Shown: positions 1-8,537 of the stretch, one piece after another | Layout of the letters: each line of letters opens with the position of its first letter | Numbering within the stretch: the stretch's first letter is position 1 | Assembly (NCBI RefSeq): GCF_013408175.1 | Contig: NZ_JACBYW010000003.1 | Span: forward strand, 310,001 to 374,000 | Source: Actinopolyspora biskrensis | GTDB lineage: Bacteria; Actinomycetota; Actinomycetes; Mycobacteriales; Pseudonocardiaceae | Direction: 5' to 3' | DNA length: 64,000 nt | The notes under the pieces: generated by a model | Seen by the model: the letters and a program-made list of their open reading frames with translations, nothing else | Databases searched by the model: none | Told to the model about the DNA's origin: nothing | Made by a program: the position numbers and the translations under genes

Positions 1-440
1 CAGCGACGCAACCTGCGCCGGGCGACCGCGGTCATCTCCTCGGCGGAGAGGTCGACGGTTCCGCCCGCGTGATGCGGCATCCTCTCCAGGTTCCGCGGCG
101 TGCGCACGGGACGCGCGCGCAGCTGGCGCAGGTAGTGCGAGCTGCGCGGCAGCAGGCACCCGATCAGCGACACGAACAGCAGCACGTAGATCGCCGCGAA
201 CCAGACGGAACCGAAGACGTTGAACGCGCCGACGGCGTCCAGGACCTTCGCCAGGGTCGGGTAGTTGTCGGAGAACTCCCTGACGTTGTCCTCGTTCAAC
301 GACCACTGCGGCAGCAGCGCTCCGGGAAGCGCCGCGAGCGCGAGCAGGAAAAGCAGGACCAGGGCGGTGCGCATGGAGGTCAACCCGCGCCAGGTGTTGC
401 GCAGGAAGCTCAGGGTGCGCCGCAAGAACGAAGTGCTCAT
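1..440 (-). CDS. resB: Cytochrome c biogenesis protein ResB, N-terminal part
   Basis: The gene runs off the left edge of the window. The ATG at 440 overlaps the ccdA stop by one base (TGATG). The visible 146 codons start with a short basic stretch, then a membrane helix (about residues 19-35) ending in a Pro-Gly-containing turn, and a second helix near residues 77-93; the MRTALVLLFLLALAALPGAL stretch is typical of ResB/Ccs1. ResB is a membrane subunit of the system II cytochrome c maturation complex and holds apocytochrome for haem ligation by CcsA. Its position after ccdA and a thioredoxin-like gene supports the call. The large extracytoplasmic domain lies outside the window. Confidence 0.88.
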   Translation of the reverse strand, partial: MSTSFLRRTLSFLRNTWRGLTSMRTALVLLFLLALAALPGALLPQWSLNEDNVREFSDNYPTLAKVLDAVGAFNVFGSVWFAAIYVLLFVSLIGCLLPRSSHYLRQLRARPVRTPRNLERMPHHAGGTVDLSAEEMTAVARRRLRR

Positions 441-1285
441 CAAATCGGCAACTCGAATCCGTTGATCGGGACGCGCAGTTCGGCGATCATCTCTCCCCAG
501 AGACCGGTGACCAGCAGCAAACCGACCAGCACCAGCAGGCCTCCACCGATGAGCTGAATGACCCGGCCGTGTCTGCGCAGCCACCCGGTGCTTCTCACCG
601 CCCAACGCGCGCCGAGGGCGAGCACCACGAACGGGACGCCGAGGCCGAGGCAGTAGACGAGCACCAGGAACGCCCCCCGCACCACGTCACCGTTGACGGC
701 TTCGGTGGTGTAGGCGAGTGATATCACCCCGCCGAGAGTGGGGCCGATGCAAGGTGTCCAGCCGAGACCGAACACCGCACCGAGCAACGGAGCTCCCCAG
801 ACACCGCCACGTGGTACGCGGTGGATCCGCACGTCGCGCTGCAGGGCCGGGAACGCTCCGAGGAAAACCAGGCCCATGAGCACCGTGACGACCCCGCCGA
901 CGCGGCGCAGCACCGGCTCGTTGGCCAGCAGCGCGTCCGAGAGCCCGAACACGAGCATGGTGGTCAGCAGGAACACGACCGTGAAGCCGAGGATGAACAG
1001 GGCCGCCGCGCCGGCCACACGCCAACGTCCGCGACGCGTCTCGGCGGCTTCCGAAACGTCGACGGCGGGAGCCTCGGCTCCGACCACACCGGCGAGATAG
1101 GCCAGATATCCGGGGACCAGCGGCACCACGCAGGGCGAGGCGAAACTGACCACACCGGCGAGCGCGGCGAACCCGACCGCCAGAAGCAGCGGTCCGGACT
1201 CTGCCAACGCATGCGGATCCACACCGCCGAGGGTAGGCAAGCCTTCCGCGGGACGGGACAGCGCCCCTGGTGAGCGGGAACACAC
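440..1285 (-). CDS. ccdA: Cytochrome c biogenesis protein CcdA (thiol-disulfide transporter)
   Basis: A polytopic membrane protein that passes reducing equivalents from cytoplasmic thioredoxin to extracytoplasmic thiol proteins needed for cytochrome c assembly. The family signature is clear: FASPCVVPLVPGYLAYLAG in the first helix and GWTPCIGPTLGGVI in a later one carry the two redox cysteines, each beside a proline. Six hydrophobic segments are visible. The start is uncertain: GTG at 1285 gives 281 residues, but GTG at 1222 (261 residues, beginning just before the first helix) fits the family length better. Neither has a strong ribosome binding site. It lies 80 bases after the tlpA-like gene and is coupled to resB. 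Confidence 0.9.
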   Translation of the reverse strand: MCSRSPGALSRPAEGLPTLGGVDPHALAESGPLLLAVGFAALAGVVSFASPCVVPLVPGYLAYLAGVVGAEAPAVDVSEAAETRRGRWRVAGAAALFILGFTVVFLLTTMLVFGLSDALLANEPVLRRVGGVVTVLMGLVFLGAFPALQRDVRIHRVPRGGVWGAPLLGAVFGLGWTPCIGPTLGGVISLAYTTEAVNGDVVRGAFLVLVYCLGLGVPFVVLALGARWAVRSTGWLRRHGRVIQLIGGGLLVLVGLLLVTGLWGEMIAELRVPINGFELPI

Positions 1286-1364
1286 TACGCGCGCGATCCG
1301 CCTCGCGGTGGGGAAAGCCCCGCCCGCGGGCGGCGGAACGACGACCCCCTACCGGCGAATCCTG

Positions 1365-2063
1365 TTAGTTCGCACCACCGGGTCCGGGGGCCCGGGAGTC
1401 CTGCTCCTCGGATCCGGACTCCTTCGAGCCCGTCCCCTCGGAACCGGTGTCCGCTCCCTCGCTCGCGATGTCCCGCACCTTGGGCAGCAGCTCGTCCTTG
1501 GTGATCGCCGTCAGGTAGATCGCCGCCACCCGGTGCCGACGATCCAGCACCACGGTCGCCGGGGTCGTGCTGCGCGGAAAACCGTCCAGGGCCAGCATGG
1601 CGCGCCCGGAGGGATCGAAGATCGACGGGTAGGTGATCCCGAAGTTGTCCACGAAGTCCCGCGCGGCGTCCCGGTTGTCCCTGACGTCGATGCCGAGCAG
1701 CTGAACCCCCTCGTCACCGAGGGAGTCCTGCACCGCCTGCAGATCCTCGGCCTCGGCCCTGCAAGGCGGACACCACGATCCCCAGATGTTGAGCACCACG
1801 GCCTCGCCCTCGAAGTCGGACAGCCGAATCCGCTCGTCCGACTTCTTCAGGGACTCGCCCTCGAGACCGGTCACCCGGCCGCGCTCGTCCGGCGGGTAGA
1901 ACAGCCTGGTCCTGCCTCCCGGGGAGACGAAGGTGAACTCCCCGTTGTCGGTCACCGCGTCCCCGTCGCCGCCCGCGCACCCGGACAGCAGACCGAGCAA
2001 CGCCACGGTCGCCAGGACCAGCCATCGCCTACCGGCTCGGAACCGCCGACGGTTCGACTTCAT
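1365..2063 (-). CDS. TlpA/ResA-like thioredoxin-fold lipoprotein
   Basis: An extracytoplasmic thiol-disulfide oxidoreductase, probably the reductant of apocytochrome c that receives electrons from CcdA. The start has a twin-arginine-like basic run and a hydrophobic signal ending in a lipobox (LLSGC), so the protein should be lipid-anchored at about Cys28. The thioredoxin active site is WCPPC in the stretch LNIWGSWCPPCRAEAEDL. The last 30 residues are Gly/Ser/Glu-rich and probably disordered. The ATG at 2063 overlaps the upstream phosphatase stop (ATGA), so the two are translationally coupled. M. tuberculosis has the same gene (Rv0526) in the same place. Confidence 0.9.
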   Translation of the reverse strand: MKSNRRRFRAGRRWLVLATVALLGLLSGCAGGDGDAVTDNGEFTFVSPGGRTRLFYPPDERGRVTGLEGESLKKSDERIRLSDFEGEAVVLNIWGSWCPPCRAEAEDLQAVQDSLGDEGVQLLGIDVRDNRDAARDFVDNFGITYPSIFDPSGRAMLALDGFPRSTTPATVVLDRRHRVAAIYLTAITKDELLPKVRDIASEGADTGSEGTGSKESGSEEQDSRAPGPGGAN

Positions 2064-2695
2064 GCACCACTCGCTCTCGCGTCCGTCTCACCCGCGGGCT
2101 CGGTGTAGAACAGCCGTTCGAACTCCTCGTCGCGGAACACCAGGCTGGTCACGGAAGCCAACGAGCACTGCCGTCTCCGCGGATCGTGCCACAGGGGTTT
2201 GCCCTCGAGGTAACGCCGCAGTGTCCAGATCGGAAGCTGGTGCGAGACGCAGACGGCCTCGCCCGTGCCCGCCGCGTCACGCGCCCGGTGCGCCGCCGCC
2301 AGCATCCGGTGGGCGATACGCAGGTACGGCTCCCCCCAGGACGGACGGAGCGGGTTCCACAGCTTCGGCCAGTGCCGGGGGGAACGCAGCGCCCCGTCCC
2401 CCACCGAGACCCTGCACCCCTCGAAGCGGTTCTCCGCCTCGATCAGGCGTTCGTCCGTGGTGATGTCGAACGCGTGCTGCTCGGCCACGGGTGAGGCCGT
2501 TTCCGCGGCGCGCCGCATCGGGGAAGCGTGCACCGTCCTGACGTCGTGCTCGGCCAGGAAGCCCGCGACCAGCTTGGCCTGGCGCCGACCTTCCTCGGAG
2601 AGCCGGTACCCGGGAAGGCGCCCGTACAGAATGCCCTCCGGGTTGTGCACCTCGCCGTGACGCACGAAGTGGACGACGGTGGTTCTTCCACTCAC
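2060..2695 (-). CDS. Histidine phosphatase superfamily protein (phosphoglycerate mutase-like)
   Basis: About 211 residues with the branch-1 histidine phosphatase motif [14 protein letters not shown] at the N-terminus (catalytic His in RHG) and a second conserved His in [13 protein letters not shown] at 2695 is preferred because it overlaps the hemL stop (GTGA) and places RHG near residue 11, as usual; a longer reading up to 2803 would lie inside hemL. The substrate is unknown. The gene sits between hemL and the thioredoxin gene in many actinobacteria (Rv0525 in M. tuberculosis), but a haem-related role is only inference. Confidence 0.87.
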   Translation of the reverse strand: MSGRTTVVHFVRHGEVHNPEGILYGRLPGYRLSEEGRRQAKLVAGFLAEHDVRTVHASPMRRAAETASPVAEQHAFDITTDERLIEAENRFEGCRVSVGDGALRSPRHWPKLWNPLRPSWGEPYLRIAHRMLAAAHRARDAAGTGEAVCVSHQLPIWTLRRYLEGKPLWHDPRRRQCSLASVTSLVFRDEEFERLFYTEPAGETDARASGA

Positions 2696-4041
2696 TTCCC
2701 CGCCTCCGAACCGGCCGCTGCTGCCGCTCTCGCCGCGTGCGGCAGCGCTTCCGCGATGATCTCGAAGGAGGTGTCGTCCATGGCCGCGTTGACGAACCAG
2801 CACTCGAAGGCGCTCGGCGGCGGGTAGACACCGCGCCGCAGCAGCTCGTGGAAGAACGGGGGGAACCTCCAGCTCTGCTGGGACTTCGCCCCGGCGAAGT
2901 CGTGCACCGGCGTCTCGGTGAAGAAGACGCTGAGCATGTTCCCGGCGAAGGAGACCCGGTGCGGCACCCCCTGAGCGCTCAGCGATTCGGTGAGCAGCTC
3001 GCCGAGCCTGGCGGAGTTGCGGTCCAGGGCCGCGTAGGCCGCGTCGTCGGCGGCGCGCAGGTTGGCCAGTCCCGCAGCGACGGCCACGGGGTTACCGGCC
3101 AGGGTTCCCGCCTGGTAAACCGGGCCCCGCGGGGCCAGCAGGTCCATCACGTCGGCGCGTCCCCCGAACGCGGCCGCGGGCAGCCCGCCGGACATGACCT
3201 TGCCGAAGACGTACAGATCACCGGCGACGCCGTCGAGGCCGTACCAACCGGCGCGCGACACCCGGAATCCCGTCATCACCTCGTCCATCACCAGCAGCGC
3301 ACCGGCGGAGCGGGTGATCTCCCGCAGCTCGGCGTTGAAGCCCTCCCGCGGTGCCACGGCCCCCATGTTGCCCGCGGCCGCCTCGGTGATCACGCAGGCG
3401 ATGTCGTCGCCGTGCTCGGCGAAGACCTCGCGCACGGCCTCGATGTCGTTGTAACCGACCACGATGGTGTCGGCGGCCTGGGCGTCGGTCACACCGGGTG
3501 TGCTCGGCAGCCCGAGGGTGGCCACTCCGGAACCCGCTCCGGCCAGCAGCGAATCGACGTGCCCGTGGTAGCAACCGGAGAACTTGACGACCTTGCTGCG
3601 CCCGGTGAAGGCGCGGGCCAACCTGATCGAGGTCATCGTGCCCTCGGTTCCCGAGTTGACCAGCCGCACGTGCTCGACCGGGCCGACCCGGTCGATGATC
3701 TCCCGGGAGAGGTCGATCTCCCCTTCTGCCGGGGTGCCGAAGGACAGCCCGTTGGAGGCCACCCGGCGCACCGCCTCGACCACGTCCGGGTGCGCGTGGC
3801 CGTTGACCATCGGCCCCCACGATGAAACCAGGTCCACGAAGCGGTTGTCGTCGGCGTCCCAGAGGTAGGGGCCCTCGCCGCGAACCATGAACCGCGGTGT
3901 TCCGCCAACCGAGTGAAAGGCGCGCACCGGGGAGTTGACCCCACCGGGTGTCACGGCCTCCGCGCGCTCGAACAGCTGCCCGGAGCGTGGCGCGGGATCG
4001 GATACGGACGACGTGGAGTTCGCGGGAGTATCGGCAGTCAC
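2692..4041 (-). CDS. hemL: Glutamate-1-semialdehyde 2,1-aminomutase HemL
   Basis: A PLP enzyme that converts glutamate-1-semialdehyde to 5-aminolevulinate, the second step of the C5 haem pathway after HemA. The 449 residues read through the whole family: N-terminal [33 protein letters not shown], the PLP-binding [10 protein letters not shown] and the Schiff-base lysine in [17 protein letters not shown] (about Lys281). The GTG at 4041 has a weak upstream GGAAG and begins the usual short leader. Its stop overlaps the next start. In this genome hemL is separated from hemA-hemC-hemD-hemB by five membrane-protein genes on the same strand. Confidence 0.96.
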   Translation of the reverse strand: MTADTPANSTSSVSDPAPRSGQLFERAEAVTPGGVNSPVRAFHSVGGTPRFMVRGEGPYLWDADDNRFVDLVSSWGPMVNGHAHPDVVEAVRRVASNGLSFGTPAEGEIDLSREIIDRVGPVEHVRLVNSGTEGTMTSIRLARAFTGRSKVVKFSGCYHGHVDSLLAGAGSGVATLGLPSTPGVTDAQAADTIVVGYNDIEAVREVFAEHGDDIACVITEAAAGNMGAVAPREGFNAELREITRSAGALLVMDEVMTGFRVSRAGWYGLDGVAGDLYVFGKVMSGGLPAAAFGGRADVMDLLAPRGPVYQAGTLAGNPVAVAAGLANLRAADDAAYAALDRNSARLGELLTESLSAQGVPHRVSFAGNMLSVFFTETPVHDFAGAKSQQSWRFPPFFHELLRRGVYPPPSAFECWFVNAAMDDTSFEIIAEALPHAARAAAAAGSEAGK

Positions 4042-4250
4042 GCTTCCAGTCTGCCAGCCGGAGAACTCCGGGGGCCCGGGCCTCCCCCGCGGCGGGTGGT
4101 ACATCTTGCACGGCCCCGGAAGGGGGCGGCGCGTGGGCCGTGCCCCGCGACACCGCCGGACCACCCCCACGCGGGCGGCTGCTCGACCAGCTGCACCAGC
4201 TGCGCGAAGTTCCGCCGCGAGTCCTCGCCGGGAAGAGCGGGAAACCCCGG
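4042..4250. other. Intergenic region upstream of hemL
   Basis: 209 bases of GC-rich sequence between the small membrane-protein gene and hemL. Short G-rich/C-rich runs could pair, but no clear promoter or operator could be picked out. Confidence 0.4.
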
Positions 4251-4637
4251 TCAGGAGGGGCGGTCGACGGTTTCGTCCCCGGGAGGGGGCTGCGTCGAGT
4301 CCCGCGCACCGGAACGCCCACCGACCCCGAGCATCAGCTCCCGGAGCCCGTCCAGCAGCAGCAGACCGGCCGCGGTCACCGCGAGCACGGCCAGCGTGAC
4401 CCAGCTTCCCAGCATCCTGGAGACGACCACCCCGCCCGAGGCCGCGGGGAGGTCGATGTGGACCACCGAGTTCCCCCAGGCGGAGAAGGCCGCCGCGACC
4501 AGCAGGGCGGCGAGCACCAGCTCGATCCCGAGAACCACCAGTCGCCGGGGCTGGTGCAGCCCGGGTGAACGTGTTCCGGTCGAGCTCGCCGCGCTTTCGG
4601 AATCCCGCACACGGCAAGGATCGCACGGCGGGGTCAC
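4251..4637 (-). CDS. Small membrane protein of unknown function, two predicted helices
   Basis: 128 residues with two hydrophobic segments (about residues 33-52 and 77-100) linked by a short loop, and a charged, Pro-rich C-terminus that is probably cytoplasmic and disordered. The GTG at 4637 overlaps the preceding stop (GTGA), so it is translated together with the 4634-5110 gene. No enzymatic motif was seen. The position between hem genes may reflect operon history rather than function. Confidence 0.7.
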   Translation of the reverse strand: MTPPCDPCRVRDSESAASSTGTRSPGLHQPRRLVVLGIELVLAALLVAAAFSAWGNSVVHIDLPAASGGVVVSRMLGSWVTLAVLAVTAAGLLLLDGLRELMLGVGGRSGARDSTQPPPGDETVDRPS

Positions 4638-5110
4638 TCAGGAGGCCCCGGCGGCTTTCCCAGCGCGGTGCGCAGCGCTTCGGGGTCCCGCGCCCAGGCC
4701 AGCACCCTCTCCCGCCGCTGCGCTGAGCCCGGTTCCCCGCTGCTCAGCAGCAGCGGAACAGCGCCGGTGCCCCTCGGGAGGGTGAGCTGCCCGCCCAGCA
4801 CCCGCCCGGTCCAGGCATCCTCCGTCTCCCCGAGGGCCTCGATCCGCTCGACCGGCACGGTCTCGCCTCCGACCACCAGCCGTTCCGGGGTCAGCAGCAC
4901 CGAGCGGTACTTCCTGCGCGCGGCGACCCAGACAGCCGTGGCGGCCGCGAACAGCGCCGCCGCCCCCAGCCACTGCGGCAGGTGCACCGGCCCGGGCAGA
5001 CCGAGCTCGACGAGCAGGCCGAGCAGCGCGAAAGCGGGTCCCCAGGTCAACGGCGACCAGCCGGACCCGCTCTCGACGTAGCCCGCACCTCCGAGATCAG
5101 TCGCGGTCAC
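4634..5110 (-). CDS. Conserved membrane protein of unknown function
   Basis: 158 residues. Two adjacent hydrophobic segments near residues 20-65 are followed by a soluble C-terminal domain of short beta-like strands ([20 protein letters not shown]), resembling the membrane-anchored PH-like/DUF3093-type proteins of actinobacteria; the family name is a guess. The GTG start at 5110 lies within the last 14 bases of the upstream gene, and the stop overlaps the next start. Confidence 0.68.
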   Translation of the reverse strand: MTATDLGGAGYVESGSGWSPLTWGPAFALLGLLVELGLPGPVHLPQWLGAAALFAAATAVWVAARRKYRSVLLTPERLVVGGETVPVERIEALGETEDAWTGRVLGGQLTLPRGTGAVPLLLSSGEPGSAQRRERVLAWARDPEALRTALGKPPGPPE

Positions 5111-5540
5111 CGGACAACCACTCCGAGGTGCTCCTGCGCCAGAAGCAGGCCCAGGCCAGCACCGCCAGCAGCAGCACGATCAGGTTCGTGGGGGTCCACG
5201 TGCCGAAGGCCAGCACGAACAGCACGTGCCCGGCCGCGAGCACCGTGAGCGCGACACGTGCCCAGGAACGCCCCCGCAGCACCAGCAGGGCCAGCACCAC
5301 GTACCCGGCTGTCAGCGCCACGGCGACAGCGGTGTTCACCAGCAGCAGGCTCCGGACCATCGAACCGGCCTGGACTTCGGGGACACCGCGAACGTCGATC
5401 AGCCGGTCCCGCAGCGAACCGAACTCCGTCCAGGCGATCGTCGCGCGGACGATCAGGAAGACCCCCAGCGCGCCCCAGAGGCCGAGGCCTGCGCGCAACG
5501 CGGGCGGAGCCCCGGCGAGAGACGGTCGCGATGTGTCCAT
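5097..5540 (-). CDS. Four-helix membrane protein, paralogue 1 of 3
   Basis: 147 residues from the ATG at 5540 (a longer reading to 5606 adds only low-complexity sequence). Four hydrophobic segments are visible. The third begins with VLRGRSWARVALTVLAAGHV, a motif shared with the neighbours at 5634-6374 and 6778-7347 (GR-x-WAR). It carries no enzymatic motif. The last helix ends in a Trp/Arg-rich tail. The three genes probably arose by local duplication; their role is unknown. Confidence 0.75.
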   Translation of the reverse strand: MDTSRPSLAGAPPALRAGLGLWGALGVFLIVRATIAWTEFGSLRDRLIDVRGVPEVQAGSMVRSLLLVNTAVAVALTAGYVVLALLVLRGRSWARVALTVLAAGHVLFVLAFGTWTPTNLIVLLLAVLAWACFWRRSTSEWLSGDRD

Positions 5541-5633
5541 CTCCCGAAGATATCCCGGAACGGCTCCGGCCCCGGCACGCCTCGCGGCCGGCGTGCTGCT
5601 CAACATCCGCCGCCGGAGCGCTCACGCTCCGGT

Positions 5634-6374
5634 TCAGCCGTGCTGCGCCGCCTTGAAGAACCAGTTGGACGGCCGCAGCCACACCAGGACCAGGAAGGCG
5701 ATCATCGAGATGACGCTGACGGCCCCGGCCGAGACGTTCAGCGCGAACAGCGCGGCGGGGGGATCCAGATCCACCTGGCTGCCCTGGACCGTCGTGCTGT
5801 TCACCGAGGTGACGCCGCTGCCGAACAGGGAGGGCAGCATGAACAGGATCCAGATCCCGGCGAACACGGTCAGCGTGATCCGCGCCCAGTTGCGCCCGGC
5901 CCGCATCTTGAAGCCGAACAGGATCCAGAGCCCGGTCAGCACGGCGTAGAAGAAGATGACGAGGCCGAACATGAACATGAACGCGCCTTGCACGATGCTG
6001 CGGGGGTCCGGGGCGTCCGGAGCGGTGGCCTCGAACTCGGCGCCGGCGACCATCTGGTCGATCATCTGGGTGACCGACAGCATGGCCCCCGCCGTGAGCA
6101 GGGTCACCACGATGGGGGCGATGATCGCGATCCAGAAGGCGACGTTGATCGTCGTCGGACGCTGCGCGACCGCGAGCTCGGAACCCGACACCGGAGGTGC
6201 CGCGTACGGGTTGGCGCCGTACGCGCCCTGCTGGTATCCCTGCTGCGGATAGGGCTGTTGTTGATAGGGCTGCTGCGGATAACCTTGCTGCGGGAACCCG
6301 CCCGAGGGCGTCCCGGGTTGGTACCCGGGCTGCTGGGACGGGTCCTGCTGCCATGGATTCTGTGGGGAAGTCAC
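5634..6374 (-). CDS. Four-helix membrane protein with Gln/Pro/Tyr-rich N-terminus, paralogue 2 of 3
   Basis: 246 residues from GTG 6374 (reads MTSPQNPWQQ), preferred over the upstream 6410 start because the first residues of the longer form look like leader sequence. The first 65 residues are a low-complexity QQGYPQQPYQQQ-type tract, common at the cytoplasmic N-terminus of actinobacterial membrane proteins. Four hydrophobic segments follow, the third starting MRAGRNWARITLTVFAGIWI, which matches paralogues 1 and 3. A roughly 60-residue loop between helices 1 and 2 is acidic. Function unknown. Confidence 0.8.
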   Translation of the reverse strand: MTSPQNPWQQDPSQQPGYQPGTPSGGFPQQGYPQQPYQQQPYPQQGYQQGAYGANPYAAPPVSGSELAVAQRPTTINVAFWIAIIAPIVVTLLTAGAMLSVTQMIDQMVAGAEFEATAPDAPDPRSIVQGAFMFMFGLVIFFYAVLTGLWILFGFKMRAGRNWARITLTVFAGIWILFMLPSLFGSGVTSVNSTTVQGSQVDLDPPAALFALNVSAGAVSVISMIAFLVLVWLRPSNWFFKAAQHG

Positions 6375-6615
6375 GCGCAAACAGTAGAAACCCACACTCG
6401 GCGTGTCCATCGGTCGTAATCAACCGTTATGCGCGCCACGGACACGGGCGAGTCCCGGCCGCCGAAGTTCTCCTGCCGAATGGCAAACCGGCTCCGCCGG
6501 GGGTGCTCCCCCCGGCGCGGCAGCGCCGCAACACCACCCCCGCAACTCGCACCGCCGAAGGCCCGGCCGGAAACTTCCGGCAGAAAGGCACCCTCCGACG
6601 CGAACGCCCTGAGCC
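6375..6615. other. Intergenic sequence upstream of the Q-rich membrane protein
   Basis: This part of the 403-base gap holds no credible gene; the open frames here have the composition of shadows. A C/G-rich inverted segment around 6488-6530 (two short complementary GC runs) may form a hairpin. The remainder of the gap is the repeat element at 6616-6777. Confidence 0.4.
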
Positions 6616-6777
6616 CACGCAGTCGGCACCGCCGCGGGCTCTCCCGTGGTGCTCTCACGAGGACGGCCCCGACGTCGTGCAGGCCGCTACCCGAGGTCGG
6701 GGCGCCCGCAGCGAGAGCCCGCGAGGGGCTCCGCCACCCGCACCGCCACGCGAACCGAGCCGTCGCCCCTCTTCACC
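6616..6777 (-). repeat. Dispersed 3'-end hairpin repeat, copy A
   Basis: One member of a family seen eight times in the window. It ends directly against the stop codon (6778) of the neighbouring minus-strand gene. The internal sequence includes CTCTCCCGTGGTGCTCTCAC, CCCGAGGTCGGGGC and, at the gene-proximal end, GGCTCCGCCACCCGCACCGC. Its hairpin arms (CTCTCACG and CCCGCGAG) pair imperfectly compared with copies B, D and E. Confidence 0.75.
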
Positions 6778-7347
6778 TCAGCGGGGGCCGCGCCGCTTGA
6801 CCTCCGCGAAGAACCTCCTGGACTCCGGCCGCAGCAGCAGCACGAACACGGCCGCGTCCAGCAGCGCGATCACGATGCCGAAGGCCAGGCTCAGCGGCCC
6901 CAGAGCCATGCTGGGAACGCCCTCGACCGAGGCCGTCGGAGTTCCCGAGCCCGTGGTGATCAGCGTGAAGGCGGTGCTGACCACGAGCAGCCCCGCGATC
7001 ACGAGGATCACCACCCGCGCCCAGTTCCGGCCCCGCGCCATCTTGTTGCCGATGAGCACGTACAGCGCGGCCACGGCGAGCACGAGCAGCAACGAGAACA
7101 TGATCCCGCCGTTGACGGCCGCGTCCACCTCGTGCTGGGCCAGCTCGGGGTTCAGCGAGCGCAGCTCCTCGACCAGTGCCCTGCGATCGGACATCTGGAT
7201 CACCGAACGCGCGAAGCCGACGATCGCCGCGGCTATCCACAGCCAGCGGGCGAGCCACACCGACCGGGGCGGGGAGTCTGGACCGCTCCCGCTCTCCCCC
7301 CGCACCGGTTCCCCCTGTGCCGGACCGGAGTTCCACCCCGCGTTCAC
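6778..7347 (-). CDS. Four-helix membrane protein, paralogue 3 of 3
   Basis: 189 residues beginning with a Gly/Pro/Ser-rich soluble leader of about 30 residues, then four hydrophobic segments. The third has [20 protein letters not shown], the motif shared with paralogues 1 and 2. The GTG at 7347 overlaps the hemB stop (GTGA), so this gene is translated directly behind hemB. Rv0513/Rv0514 of M. tuberculosis, also membrane proteins, occupy the same position after hemB. No catalytic residues were recognised. Confidence 0.8.
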   Translation of the reverse strand: MNAGWNSGPAQGEPVRGESGSGPDSPPRSVWLARWLWIAAAIVGFARSVIQMSDRRALVEELRSLNPELAQHEVDAAVNGGIMFSLLLVLAVAALYVLIGNKMARGRNWARVVILVIAGLLVVSTAFTLITTGSGTPTASVEGVPSMALGPLSLAFGIVIALLDAAVFVLLLRPESRRFFAEVKRRGPR

Positions 7348-8339
7348 GAGGCGTCACCCGCAGGCTCGTCACGCAGCCAGCGCGCTGCCTGCGTCGCCCA
7401 GTAGGTCAGCACGATGTCCGCCCCGGCACGACGCACCGAGGTCAGCATCTCCAGCACGGTCCGCTGCCGGTCCAGCCAGCCGCGCTCGGCGGCGGCCTCG
7501 ATCATCGAGTACTCCCCCGAGACCTGGTAGGCCCCCACGGGCACCGGGGAGGTCTCGGCCGTCTGCCGGACCAGGTCCAAGTAGGACATGCCCGGCTTGA
7601 TCATCACCATGTCAGCGCCCTCGGCCAGGTCCAGCTCCACCTCGCGCCGGGCCTCGCGCCCGTTGGCCGGATCCTGCTGGTAGGTCTTGCGGTCCCCGGA
7701 GAGCTGGGATTCGACGGCGTCGCGGAACGGGCCGAAGAACGCGGAGGAGTACTTGGCGGAGTAGGCGAACAGCGAGGTCTCGTGGAAACCGGCCGCGTCC
7801 AGCGACTCCCGGATGGCGCCGATCTGGCCGTCCATCATCCCGCTGGGGCCGAGCACGTGAGCACCGGCCTCGGCCTGCGCCAGGGCCATCTCCCCGTACA
7901 GCCGCAGGGTCCGGTCGTTGTCCACGTTGCCCGCGTCGTCCAGGACTCCGCAGTGACCGTGATCGGTGAACTCGTCCAGGCAGGTGTCGGCCATGAGCAC
8001 CGTGTCGTCGCCGATCTCGGAGGCGAGATCACGCAGTGCCACGTTGAGCACGCCCTCGGGATCGGCGGCGGCCGAACCGGAGGCGTCCCGCTCCGCGGGG
8101 ACGCCGAACAGCATCAACCCGCCGACACCGGCCCGAACCGCCTCCACGGCCGCTCTGCGCAGCGAATCCCTCGTGTGGTGCAGCACCCCCGGCATGGAGG
8201 GGATCTCCACCGGCTCGCTCGCCCCCTCGTGAACGAACATCGGCAGCACCAGGTGCCTGGGGCGAACGTCGGTCTCGGAGACGAGACGACGCAACGCCGC
8301 GTTGCGACGCAGCCTGCGCGGACGGACTGCGGGATACAT
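7344..8339 (-). CDS. hemB: Delta-aminolevulinic acid dehydratase (porphobilinogen synthase)
   Basis: Condenses two 5-aminolevulinate molecules to porphobilinogen. The 331 residues contain the two catalytic lysines, in [14 protein letters not shown] and in [13 protein letters not shown], and the metal-site segment [16 protein letters not shown]. That segment keeps two of the three zinc-type cysteines, with Asp at the middle position. The ATG at 8339 is preceded by GAGGTG at a good distance (6 bases), which decides against the GTG nine bases upstream. The next gene overlaps its stop. Upstream lies repeat copy H, so hemB is slightly detached from hemD. Confidence 0.96.
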   Translation of the reverse strand: MYPAVRPRRLRRNAALRRLVSETDVRPRHLVLPMFVHEGASEPVEIPSMPGVLHHTRDSLRRAAVEAVRAGVGGLMLFGVPAERDASGSAAADPEGVLNVALRDLASEIGDDTVLMADTCLDEFTDHGHCGVLDDAGNVDNDRTLRLYGEMALAQAEAGAHVLGPSGMMDGQIGAIRESLDAAGFHETSLFAYSAKYSSAFFGPFRDAVESQLSGDRKTYQQDPANGREARREVELDLAEGADMVMIKPGMSYLDLVRQTAETSPVPVGAYQVSGEYSMIEAAAERGWLDRQRTVLEMLTSVRRAGADIVLTYWATQAARWLRDEPAGDAS

Positions 8340-8389
8340 GAGCAGCACCTCACGTAGGGGTAAGGATTCTTGGCAACATGGCTCGCCCG

Positions 8390-8465
8390 GTTGGCCCCTT
8401 GGCGGAACCTCCCGCGGGGGTGCCGGTGGCTCGGGTGGTTAGCGGCGGTGCCGACTGCGCAGTGG
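8390..8465 (+). repeat. Dispersed hairpin repeat, copy H (shortened)
   Basis: A shortened, diverged member carrying the family pieces GGCGGAACCTCCCGCGGG and GGTGCCGACTGCGCAGTGG, the latter as in copy E. It lies between hemD and hemB, which both run on the minus strand, so its orientation relative to the upstream gene is opposite to that of the other copies. It may be a separate insertion or a rearranged copy. Confidence 0.55.
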
Positions 8466-8502
8466 AGCGCTTCGGCGCTGCCCGCGCCGAAGAGACCACA
8501 CC

Positions 8503-8532
8503 GGGGTGGGGCTTCCGGGGAAGCCCCACCCC
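8503..8532 (-). terminator. Perfect GC-rich hairpin behind hemD
   Basis: Twelve-base arms (GGGGTGGGGCTT and AAGCCCCACCCC) around a six-base loop, starting 6 bases after the hemD stop at 8538. There is no U-run, as is common for actinobacterial terminators. It may attenuate or process the transcript between hemD and hemB. Confidence 0.75.
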
Positions 8533-8537
8533 GCGGC

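Noticed and set aside
2060-2803. Longer start for the histidine phosphatase
   Set aside because: It would overlap hemL by over 100 bases; the GTGA overlap start at 2695 fits better.
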